Assembly (NCBI RefSeq): GCF_002162035.1
Contig: NZ_CP021138.1
Location: 1,612,001 to 1,676,000 of the forward strand
Source of the DNA: Sulfuriferula sp. AH1
GTDB taxonomy: Bacteria > Pseudomonadota > Gammaproteobacteria > Burkholderiales > Sulfuriferulaceae
Direction of reading: 5' to 3'
DNA length: 64,000 bases
Part shown: positions 18,787 through 26,593 of the stretch, piece by piece
Position numbering within the stretch: position 1 is the first letter of the stretch
Layout of the letters: every line of letters begins with the position of its first letter
Program-made: the position numbers and the translations under genes
Notes under the pieces: generated by a model
Seen by the model: only the letters and a program-made list of their open reading frames with translations
Told to the model about the DNA's origin: nothing
Database searches by the model: none

Positions 18787-20031
18787 TTAGAAGGTCTCCC
18801 ACTCGTCACCACGATCAGTTGCAGCCGCCAGGCTTTGAACAGGCTTTGACTGATATTTACCCGGACTGACTGCTATAGAAGAAGCAATACGCCGACGGCT
18901 GGCATCTGCTTGCGATGTACGTTTCTTCCCGGATAATGACCTGGCATCGCCCAATTTAAACTTGTAAACCAATTCCTCGAGATGCCCGGCCTGATCCTGC
19001 ATCGACTTGGCAGCCGCAGCAGCTTCTTCCACCAGCGCGGCGTTCTGCTGGGTGGTTTCGTCCATCTGACTGATCGCACGGTTGATCTCTTCGATGCCCA
19101 TGCTTTGTTCGTGGCTGGCAGCCGTGATCTCGCTCATGATGTCGGTGACGCGCTGCACGCTCGATACCACTTCATTCATCGTCGTACCGGCCTGGCCTGC
19201 CTGTTTGTTGCCAACTTCGATTTTCTCTACCGAGTCGTCAATCAGTGATTTGATTTCCTTCGCGGCCGCCGCGCTGCGCTGCGCAAGGCTGCGTACTTCG
19301 GAAGCAACTACCGCGAAGCCTCGCCCCTGTTCACCTGCGCGCGCCGCTTCCACCGCAGCATTCAATGCAAGGATATTGGTCTGGAAGGCGATACCGTCAA
19401 TCACGCCGATGATATCGGCAATCTTGCGCGCCGAGTCATTGATGGCACCCATGGTGGCGACGACTTCCGACACCACGGTGCCGCCTTTGACCGCAACTTC
19501 CGATGCCGTTTCTGCCAGTTGATTAGCCTGACGTGCGTTGTCGGCGTTCTGTTTGACCGTCGAGGTCAGCTCTTCCATCGCCGAAGCGGTCTCTTCCAAT
19601 GATCCAGCCTGGGCTTCCGTGCGGCTGGACAGGTCAAGGTTACCGGCTGCGATCTGGCCTGAAGCAGACGCGATGGTCTCGGTACCAAGACGCACTTCAT
19701 CGACGATCTTGACCAAACTGGCGTTCATCTCCCGCAAACCGGAGAACAATCGGCCCAGTCCGTCCTTGGCCACAAAATCGATTTCGGCGGTCAAATCACC
19801 TTCAGCAATCTTATGAGTAATCTCTATCGCCTGACGCAACGGACCGGTGATACTGCGCACGAACAGCGTCCCGATCACTACCCCCATAACAGCACCGACC
19901 ACCAACAAAGCTATCACGATAATTTGCGCATTTTCCCAGCCGGAAAATGCAATCAGCGCGATCACAATCATGAATAGAAAACATAGCCCAAATGCCAATG
20001 CCAAACGTGTACTAATATTTATATTATTCAT
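18787..20031 (-). CDS. Methyl-accepting chemotaxis protein lacking a periplasmic sensor domain
   Basis: The 414-residue receptor begins with two membrane helices (about 10-29 and 37-58) joined by only some seven residues (SGWENAQ), so there is no periplasmic ligand domain. HAMP (about 60-110) and the full signalling hairpin follow, then a basic Ser-rich linker and the tail DEWETF. Positions 18967-19695 are identical base for base to 20263-20991 in the neighbouring receptor. I set the start at ATG 20031; an in-frame ATG at 20055 gives MDGFGVNK before it and is possible. Such minimal receptors may sense membrane or cytoplasmic states, or signal by pairing with other receptors. That is inference. 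Confidence 0.92.
   Translation of the reverse strand: MNNINISTRLALAFGLCFLFMIVIALIAFSGWENAQIIVIALLVVGAVMGVVIGTLFVRSITGPLRQAIEITHKIAEGDLTAEIDFVAKDGLGRLFSGLREMNASLVKIVDEVRLGTETIASASGQIAAGNLDLSSRTEAQAGSLEETASAMEELTSTVKQNADNARQANQLAETASEVAVKGGTVVSEVVATMGAINDSARKIADIIGVIDGIAFQTNILALNAAVEAARAGEQGRGFAVVASEVRSLAQRSAAAAKEIKSLIDDSVEKIEVGNKQAGQAGTTMNEVVSSVQRVTDIMSEITAASHEQSMGIEEINRAISQMDETTQQNAALVEEAAAAAKSMQDQAGHLEELVYKFKLGDARSLSGKKRTSQADASRRRIASSIAVSPGKYQSKPVQSLAAATDRGDEWETF
18967..19695. repeat. Perfect direct repeat, copy 1 of 2 (receptor signalling domain)
   Basis: This 729-base block matches 20263-20991 with no mismatch that I can find on line-by-line comparison. The offset is 1296 bases, a multiple of three, and both copies are read in the same frame on the minus strand. 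It encodes about 243 residues from VRLGTETIAS to HLEELV. Identity stops sharply at both ends. Confidence 0.95.
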
Positions 20032-20100
20032 CTTATTTACCCCAAACCCGTCCAATCAGCCCCAACCCAAACAATCTTCTCCCGTGCGATTCAATCCGGG

Positions 20101-21810
20101 CTAAAACTCTTCCCATTCATCGTTATTCACCGTGGCCGCCAGTTTCTTGTTGGCGCTGGTTGAAGGCTTACTCGCTACCCGCTGACTTTGCTGGGCAGAC
20201 AGTTTCTTTAACTTGGCACGCGCAGGCGCACTGCGTTGCGGGTGATCGACTTGGAATTTATTAACCAATTCCTCGAGATGCCCGGCCTGATCCTGCATCG
20301 ACTTGGCAGCCGCAGCAGCTTCTTCCACCAGCGCGGCGTTCTGCTGGGTGGTTTCGTCCATCTGACTGATCGCACGGTTGATCTCTTCGATGCCCATGCT
20401 TTGTTCGTGGCTGGCAGCCGTGATCTCGCTCATGATGTCGGTGACGCGCTGCACGCTCGATACCACTTCATTCATCGTCGTACCGGCCTGGCCTGCCTGT
20501 TTGTTGCCAACTTCGATTTTCTCTACCGAGTCGTCAATCAGTGATTTGATTTCCTTCGCGGCCGCCGCGCTGCGCTGCGCAAGGCTGCGTACTTCGGAAG
20601 CAACTACCGCGAAGCCTCGCCCCTGTTCACCTGCGCGCGCCGCTTCCACCGCAGCATTCAATGCAAGGATATTGGTCTGGAAGGCGATACCGTCAATCAC
20701 GCCGATGATATCGGCAATCTTGCGCGCCGAGTCATTGATGGCACCCATGGTGGCGACGACTTCCGACACCACGGTGCCGCCTTTGACCGCAACTTCCGAT
20801 GCCGTTTCTGCCAGTTGATTAGCCTGACGTGCGTTGTCGGCGTTCTGTTTGACCGTCGAGGTCAGCTCTTCCATCGCCGAAGCGGTCTCTTCCAATGATC
20901 CAGCCTGGGCTTCCGTGCGGCTGGACAGGTCAAGGTTACCGGCTGCGATCTGGCCTGAAGCAGACGCGATGGTCTCGGTACCAAGACGCACCTCGCCAAC
21001 TATGTGCGCCAGACTCGCATTCATATCCTTCAATGCATTTAGCAGCTTACCGATTTCGTCCTGATTAATGATGCTTACATCCGAACGCAAATCGCCATCT
21101 GCAACACGACGCGCCACTTCCACCGCATGCTGCAAAGGTATGGTAATACCGCGAATCAGCCACCATCCCGTTATCACTGCCATAATCACGCCAAGCAGAA
21201 TGACAGCGATCAGCAGATAACTCATTTGAGCAATATTTGTATCAACCTGCGCCCGGTTTTTTTCTGCACGGCGCATCAGATATTCGGCTAAGGCTTTTGA
21301 ATCTGCATCACTCTTGATAAATAACGGATTAATGACCTTAACAGTCATGGTTTCCGCTGTTTCCCACTGACCGGCCTGAACAGCAGCCATTACCTGATGA
21401 ATCGTATCCACAGCCATATTATTGGAATCCGCTACCCAGCTATCAAATAGCTCCTTTTCCTTCGGGTCGGCAATCCCGGCCTTGTAATCCCCAAGCTTGT
21501 CCTGCAGTATTTTATTGCTTGCCTCGATACTCGCCACATGCTTGTCCACGGAATGATCATGCAGTGTCGAGATGCTGAATGAAGGATCATGCTGTATGGC
21601 ACGCAGCAATTCGCTGCGATTGAATTCCATGCGATACTTGATCCGCAAGACATCCGCTTCTGCAGTTTTGTCCTTAATCGTCAGTGTTTTCAACAGCGCC
21701 ACATTATGCTGCGCGCTATAAATCCCTAACCCGCCGACAAAAAACAACAAGAAGGTAAATAGTCCGAATGCGCCTATCAACCGGGTTTTAATACTCATCT
21801 GACTAAACAT
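20101..21810 (-). CDS. Methyl-accepting chemotaxis protein with four-helix-bundle sensor
   Basis: This 569-residue receptor has a first membrane helix (about 13-32), a periplasmic helical domain of the 4HB/Tar type (about 33-190), a second membrane helix (about 192-212), HAMP (about 213-265), the signalling hairpin, a basic linker (SAPARAKLKKLSAQQ) and the tail DEWEEF for CheR/CheB tethering. It follows cheW by 33 bases and is the first of three tandem receptors. Its signalling domain is identical in DNA to that of the next receptor over 729 bases, whereas HAMP and linker are only related. The ligand is unknown. Confidence 0.95.
   Translation of the reverse strand: MFSQMSIKTRLIGAFGLFTFLLFFVGGLGIYSAQHNVALLKTLTIKDKTAEADVLRIKYRMEFNRSELLRAIQHDPSFSISTLHDHSVDKHVASIEASNKILQDKLGDYKAGIADPKEKELFDSWVADSNNMAVDTIHQVMAAVQAGQWETAETMTVKVINPLFIKSDADSKALAEYLMRRAEKNRAQVDTNIAQMSYLLIAVILLGVIMAVITGWWLIRGITIPLQHAVEVARRVADGDLRSDVSIINQDEIGKLLNALKDMNASLAHIVGEVRLGTETIASASGQIAAGNLDLSSRTEAQAGSLEETASAMEELTSTVKQNADNARQANQLAETASEVAVKGGTVVSEVVATMGAINDSARKIADIIGVIDGIAFQTNILALNAAVEAARAGEQGRGFAVVASEVRSLAQRSAAAAKEIKSLIDDSVEKIEVGNKQAGQAGTTMNEVVSSVQRVTDIMSEITAASHEQSMGIEEINRAISQMDETTQQNAALVEEAAAAAKSMQDQAGHLEELVNKFQVDHPQRSAPARAKLKKLSAQQSQRVASKPSTSANKKLAATVNNDEWEEF
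20263..20991. repeat. Perfect direct repeat, copy 2 of 2 (receptor signalling domain)
   Basis: Second copy of the 729-base block at 18967-19695, identical including third codon positions. Homologous recombination between the copies would remove 1296 bases and fuse the sensor part of the receptor at 20101-21810 in frame to the tail of the one at 18787-20031. Confidence 0.95.
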
Positions 21811-21843
21811 GATGTAATCCTTTTATGCTAATTATCAATCTGA

Positions 21844-22338
21844 TCAAGCAACCATCTCGTCTATCAGACCCATTTCACTGCTGGACATCAATTTATCGAT
21901 ATCAACCAAAATCAGCATACGATCGTCTACGGTGCCCAAACCTATCAGATAGCTGGTATCGAGTGCGCTGGTCATCGACGGGGCAGGTTTGATCTGTTCG
22001 GGATTAAGCGTAATGACATCGGATACGCTATCTACCACCATCCCGACCACGCGACCGCCAATATTCAGAATGATGACGACCGTCAGGTTGTCGTAATTGG
22101 CCGTACCCAGTGCAAATTTAATCCGCATGTCCACTATCGGCACAATCAGCCCACGCAGATTAATGACGCCCTTGATGAAGTCAGGCGCGTTGGCGATGCG
22201 CGTAGGACTCTCATACCCCCTGATTTCCTGAACCTTCAGAATATCGATGCCATATTCTTCAGCACCCAATGTAAACGCCAGAAACTCGTGTCCTGCGGTA
22301 TCTTCCGCATTACCGCTCATGTGCATATTAGTTTGCAT
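21844..22338 (-). CDS. cheW: Chemotaxis coupling protein CheW
   Basis: CheW couples receptors to CheA in the signalling array. The 164-residue product is a single CheW/SH3-like domain (about 17-155) with [42 protein letters not shown] and [13 protein letters not shown], the family landmarks. It lies 25 bases after cheA and before the receptor genes. An AAGAGGTCAG sequence serves as ribosome site. Confidence 0.97.
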   Translation of the reverse strand: MQTNMHMSGNAEDTAGHEFLAFTLGAEEYGIDILKVQEIRGYESPTRIANAPDFIKGVINLRGLIVPIVDMRIKFALGTANYDNLTVVIILNIGGRVVGMVVDSVSDVITLNPEQIKPAPSMTSALDTSYLIGLGTVDDRMLILVDIDKLMSSSEMGLIDEMVA

Positions 22339-22363
22339 AACTGACCTCTTGACCTAAATAGAT

Positions 22364-24439
22364 TTATCCAAGTGAACGTATCAAAGCGGACACGTCCACG
22401 ATTAACGATACGCCACCATCACCCAGAATAGTCGCACCGGATATGCCGGGCACTTTGCGGAAATTGGATTCCAGATTCTTGACTACGACTTGCTGCTGTC
22501 CAACCAGGCTGTCGACGAACATGGCCGCTTTTTTGCCGTCCATACCCAGAATTATCACGATTCCTTCCGAAGGTTCGGTATGGGATGGCTTGATTGAAAA
22601 CTGTTCGTAAAGGTAAATTAACGGCAGGTATTCCTCACGCACCTTGATTAATCGTCCCTGACCAGCTACTTCCTTGAGCTCGGTCGTTGCCGGTTGCAAT
22701 GATTCGATCACGTATGCAAGCGGCACGATGTATATTTCCTCACCGACCTTGACCGACATCCCGTCCAGAATGGCCAAAGTCAATGGCAATGAAATGCGCA
22801 TGGTGGAGCCAAATCCGCGTGCAGAGCGAATTTCCACTGTCCCGCCCATTGCAGTAATATTTCGTTTTACCACATCCATGCCCACACCGCGGCCGGAAAT
22901 ATCTGTAACCGCTTCTGCAGTGGAGAACCCGGGCGCAAATATCAATTGCCAGACATCTTCATCGGGCATGTTGTCCGTCACAGGGATACCTTGCTGTCGC
23001 GCCTTGGACAAAATGCGATCGCGATTAAGCCCCGCGCCATCATCGCTGACTTCAATGACGATATTTCCCCCTTGATGGGAAGCAGCCAGCGTCAATTTAC
23101 CCGCTTCAGACTTGCCGGCGGCCCGGCGTATATCCGGCAACTCAATGCCATGGTCGACGCTGTTGCGCACCAGATGGGTCAACGGATCGACAATGCGCTC
23201 GATCAGCCCTTTATCAAGCTCGGTCGCAGCGCCCTGGGTCACAAAATCTATTTTCTTGCCCAGTTTCCCGGCCAGATCGCGCACCATGCGCGGGAAACGG
23301 GAAAAGACGTAATCCATCGGCATCATGCGTATGGACATGACCGCTTCCTGAAGGTCATGGGTATTGCGGGTGAGTTGTCCAACACTATTCAATAAGCCTT
23401 CGTGCAACATCGGATCGAGATTGCCGATGCGCTGTTCAATCATCGCCTGGGTAATAACAAGCTCGCCCACCAGATTGATAAGCTGATCCACTTTTTCCAC
23501 GCTTACCCGGATCGAGCTGGATTCCGCATTGTGTCCGGCCGACTTCTCACCATCCCGTTTACCTGATTTCTTATCCACCGCTTCAGCCGAGGCTGCACTT
23601 GCTTGTGCGGCTTCGGTCGCGGCGGCAGCAGCTTCCTTTGCTTCGATTTCCGTGCGCATCGGCTCGAAGAAACCGTACCCCACATCTTCGCCGGCAGATG
23701 CCGGAGTAGCCGCGGGGGGTGTTTGCTCCGGCGTGATATCGGTAATTTTCAAGGCATCGGCATCAAGCACAAAAGAACAAATCGCGACGATGTCATCAAC
23801 GCTCTCCTCCGTCACCAGCACGAACACTGCGCGCTGATCATCCAGACGGGATTGCGTAATATCGCCAAGCAGGCCAAGCTCGCTTGCCAGCGCGTCTATA
23901 TCGCGTTGCGGGGTCTCTGGTAACTCTATGCGAAAATGCTGTAGCGATGCAGCTGCTGCCGGGGGAACGATGGCATCCGTCTGGGCAGGTACGGCATGAG
24001 TCGATGCCGTCTTATCATTTGCAGTTTGCGGCATGCCCCCCGGCACCGCTCCTAGGGCGGACAGCGCATTCAAACGCGTGCTGATCTGTTCAACGGCCTC
24101 ATGGTCCACGTCGCTGCCGTTTTTATGGCCGTCAATTAACATCTCGAGCACATCTTTTGCCGTCAGAAATGCGTCGACATGCTCGGAAGTTAAAGGTATT
24201 TCACCCTTACGGATACGGTCCAGCAAGGATTCCAGAACATGGGTCACTTCAGTAATATCATTGAATCCGAATGTCGCCGCCCCGCCCTTAATGGAATGCG
24301 CCGTACGAAAGATGGCATCCAGATCTTCCGAGTCCGGCGCTGCGATATCCACATCAAGCAATAATCTTTCTTTTTCAGCCAGTAATTCAGCGGCTTCATC
24401 AAAAAACACCTGGTAAAACTGACTCATGTCAACCGTCAT
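22364..24439 (-). CDS. cheA: Chemotaxis histidine kinase CheA
   Basis: CheA autophosphorylates in response to receptors and donates phosphate to CheY and CheB. The 691-residue protein has the P1 phosphotransfer domain (1-105; His48 in RTAHSIKGGAATFG), a P2-like region (about 165-245), an Ala/Lys-rich linker, the P3 dimerisation helices, the P4 ATPase domain with HLVRNSVDHGIE, VSDDGAGLNRDRI and GRGVGMDVVK boxes, and the P5 CheW-like domain (about 555-690). ATG 24439 follows an AGGGAG ribosome site by six bases; the TTG two codons upstream is less likely. Confidence 0.97.
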   Translation of the reverse strand: MTVDMSQFYQVFFDEAAELLAEKERLLLDVDIAAPDSEDLDAIFRTAHSIKGGAATFGFNDITEVTHVLESLLDRIRKGEIPLTSEHVDAFLTAKDVLEMLIDGHKNGSDVDHEAVEQISTRLNALSALGAVPGGMPQTANDKTASTHAVPAQTDAIVPPAAAASLQHFRIELPETPQRDIDALASELGLLGDITQSRLDDQRAVFVLVTEESVDDIVAICSFVLDADALKITDITPEQTPPAATPASAGEDVGYGFFEPMRTEIEAKEAAAAATEAAQASAASAEAVDKKSGKRDGEKSAGHNAESSSIRVSVEKVDQLINLVGELVITQAMIEQRIGNLDPMLHEGLLNSVGQLTRNTHDLQEAVMSIRMMPMDYVFSRFPRMVRDLAGKLGKKIDFVTQGAATELDKGLIERIVDPLTHLVRNSVDHGIELPDIRRAAGKSEAGKLTLAASHQGGNIVIEVSDDGAGLNRDRILSKARQQGIPVTDNMPDEDVWQLIFAPGFSTAEAVTDISGRGVGMDVVKRNITAMGGTVEIRSARGFGSTMRISLPLTLAILDGMSVKVGEEIYIVPLAYVIESLQPATTELKEVAGQGRLIKVREEYLPLIYLYEQFSIKPSHTEPSEGIVIILGMDGKKAAMFVDSLVGQQQVVVKNLESNFRKVPGISGATILGDGGVSLIVDVSALIRSLG

Positions 24440-24584
24440 TGCCAACTCCCTAAATTACGCGTTCCTGCTTTATTCCATGCGGGGTTACCGGAAAAGCATA
24501 TCTTCAAAAAAGATCCGCTGTCCAGATTGAATCGGCAATCACTGCCATAAAATACAATATAAAAACAAATGCGTACCCCTGAAA

Positions 24585-24950
24585 TCAGCCAATCACTTTT
24601 TTAACCACTTCCGTTAATTTTTGCGGATCAAACGGTTTTACCAGCCAGCCATTCGCACCGGCAGCCCGTCCCTGGGATTTCATTTCATCACTGGATTCGG
24701 TCGTTAGCATCAGAATCGGAACATGCTGATAATTTGCCATGCCGCGCAACATTTTGATGAGGGTCAAACCATCCATCCGCGGCATGTTCTGGTCGGTCAA
24801 TACCAGATCAAAAGTGTGCTGTTTCGCTTTATTCAAGCCATCCTGCCCATCGACAGCTTCCGTCACTTCATAACCAGCCGCTTTTAGACTAAAGCTCACC
24901 ATTTGCCGAAGGGAGCCTGAATCGTCCACTGCTAATATGGTCTTGGCCAT
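24585..24950 (-). CDS. CheY-like single-domain response regulator
   Basis: The 121-residue receiver domain has Asp9/Asp10 for metal, phosphorylation site Asp53 (LVLTDQNMPRMDG), Thr (LMLTTES) and Lys (WLVKPF) switch residues. It is distinct in sequence from the CheY at 13857-14246, being closer to the CheY type often found just ahead of cheA. It may be a phosphate sink or may serve another output. Of two adjacent ATG codons, 24950 has the better distance to the GAGG ribosome site. It follows the CheZ-like gene at 25010-25543 and precedes cheA by 145 bases. Confidence 0.93.
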   Translation of the reverse strand: MAKTILAVDDSGSLRQMVSFSLKAAGYEVTEAVDGQDGLNKAKQHTFDLVLTDQNMPRMDGLTLIKMLRGMANYQHVPILMLTTESSDEMKSQGRAAGANGWLVKPFDPQKLTEVVKKVIG

Positions 24951-25009
24951 CATATTCCTCTTTATATACTCTCTGTTCACAACCTGACGAATGCCGTCGT
25001 TCAGTACCT

Positions 25010-25543
25010 TTAAAACAATTCGATATCACCGCTATCCAGATGCTGCTGCGTCACTTTCTTGCGTGAAACGTCATCAAAAATCAGCCTCTGCCGTTGTAAA
25101 TCCGCATTCATGGCATTTACGATTGCCAGGATATCCGCCTCGTCTGCAACCGCAGGGATTTGACGATCAGGCCTATCCATTACCGCGAACACATCGTGCA
25201 GTTCGGCTATATGCTTTGTCATTTTGGTAATAAGCTGGCTGGTCATATCCTGAAATTGCAGACCAGTAATGGCAGCATTGATATGCTGATTGATTTCCGC
25301 TTGCAGCCTTGTCAATTCCTCGCCTGACTGCCCATCCAGTAAATCCGCCGCCAAATTCTGATGCGATGACAAGCCCTGGTGTATGGACAGAAAGCTCTCG
25401 CCCAGTTTACGGATCGCTTCCTCCAGCAGGCTATTCGTTTGAGCCAGATCACGTTCTATTTCCAGCACATGCTGATTGCCGTGGATAGAAATCGCGGTCA
25501 GCAATTGCTGTAATTGCGCACCCATGGTCTGGTTATCCTGCAT
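25010..25543 (-). CDS. CheZ-like helical chemotaxis protein
   Basis: The 177-residue, mostly helical product carries GLQFQDMTSQLITKM, in which Asp99 and Gln103 sit in the D-x-T-x-Q spacing of the CheZ active site (compare DFQDLTGQVIRK in the cheZ of this window). Its last residues SGDIELF form an acidic/aromatic C-terminal tail after a polar stretch, resembling the CheY-binding tail of CheZ. It lies directly ahead of a CheY-like gene and cheA. A phosphatase for that second CheY is a reasonable inference, not shown. ATG 25543 has a GGAG ribosome site; the codons back to 25582 are rejected. Confidence 0.75.
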   Translation of the reverse strand: MQDNQTMGAQLQQLLTAISIHGNQHVLEIERDLAQTNSLLEEAIRKLGESFLSIHQGLSSHQNLAADLLDGQSGEELTRLQAEINQHINAAITGLQFQDMTSQLITKMTKHIAELHDVFAVMDRPDRQIPAVADEADILAIVNAMNADLQRQRLIFDDVSRKKVTQQHLDSGDIELF

Positions 25544-25648
25544 TGTATTCTCCTTCCAGGAAGCCTCATTAAACGCATGCAAATATTTACATGCAACGGC
25601 TACTCAGGAATATTTATTTTTATTTTTCTGAAAACAGAGAATTACCTG

Positions 25649-26581
25649 TTAATTAATATAATTAAATAGAGATAAATTCGATATTTTCACAAAAGACTGC
25701 TGCGCTGCTTGCAAGGTCGTCTGTTGTTGTGCCAGCTTGGTTGCGGCTTTAGCATAATCCAGATCTTGCAGACTTGACAAGCTCTGGCTGTACTGGAGAT
25801 CGAGATTCGAACCGTAACTATTAAGCGAATCCAGCTCCTGCAACTTTGAACCAGCCGAAGCGCGCGCCGTCAGGACATTGTCCATCGTCGCTGAAATATT
25901 CGTATTCGCTGTTTGCAGTGCAGTGGTGATCTGGCTGGGTGTACTGGCCGGATTCTCCAGCACCGTTGCGAAAGCGTCCAGGGTTTTGAAAATATCCTGA
26001 GTGCCGGTTTGGAAAATACCCTGACCGGATTCGCTGATTCCAAGCTGACGCGTACTGCCCACCTGTAATTGGCGCTGACCCTGATCGCCAACGTATTGCG
26101 CACCGGTAACGGTGACACCACTTACCACGGTACTGGTTTTCACAAATGGCGGAGTCGCCGTGTGGTAACCACCAAATAAATAATTCCCGCTTGCATCTGT
26201 CGCATTAGCCAAAGATAGCAGACTGTCAAACCCCTGGCGGAACTGAGCGGCGATGGAAGCGAGTTGAGTGCTGGTCATGTTCGGGTTGCCGGCAGTAACA
26301 GTCAGTGTCCTCAAGCTCTGGAGCAGATCCGTAGCGCTTGATAAAGCCCCATCCACGGCACTTAACGAAGTCGTCGCTGTCTGGCGGTTCGTTGAAAACT
26401 GCGTGTTTACCGATTGCGATTGCGTAAGGTCCAGCACTTGTGCCATCGCATTAGGGTCATCGGCGGGCGTCAGCATCCGTTTACCTGTAGCCAGCTGTTG
26501 TTGCGTCGTTACCAGCGCACTTTGCAAGTCACTGATTTTGGCCGAACCCTGTTCATAAAGAGTACTGGTACTGATCCGCAT
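25649..26581 (-). CDS. flgL: Hook-filament junction protein FlgL (HAP3)
   Basis: FlgL joins hook and filament together with FlgK. The 310-residue product has the flagellin-like N-terminus (MRISTSTLYEQGSAKISDLQ) and the heptad-rich C-terminal helix (LQDLDYAKAATKLAQQQTTLQAAQ, read as the D-Y-A-x-A-x-x-x-L flagellin end pattern), with a variable Thr/Ser-rich centre. It lies 12 bases after flgK and shares its presumed sigma-28 promoter. Confidence 0.95.
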   Translation of the reverse strand: MRISTSTLYEQGSAKISDLQSALVTTQQQLATGKRMLTPADDPNAMAQVLDLTQSQSVNTQFSTNRQTATTSLSAVDGALSSATDLLQSLRTLTVTAGNPNMTSTQLASIAAQFRQGFDSLLSLANATDASGNYLFGGYHTATPPFVKTSTVVSGVTVTGAQYVGDQGQRQLQVGSTRQLGISESGQGIFQTGTQDIFKTLDAFATVLENPASTPSQITTALQTANTNISATMDNVLTARASAGSKLQELDSLNSYGSNLDLQYSQSLSSLQDLDYAKAATKLAQQQTTLQAAQQSFVKISNLSLFNYIN

Positions 26582-26593
26582 GATTACCCCCCG

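Noticed and set aside
19082-20818. Two identical 146-codon open frames on the plus strand opposite the receptors
   Set aside because: They are identical because they are shadows of the perfect repeat in the two receptor genes.
24440-24584. Possible sigma-28 promoter before cheA (GCCGATTC on the minus strand)
   Set aside because: The -10 half fits but the -35 region at the needed distance reads GTATTTTA, only three of eight matches.
25544-25648. Possible sigma-28 promoter before the CheZ-like gene
   Set aside because: Only GCCG of the -10 is present, and the -35 region matches poorly.
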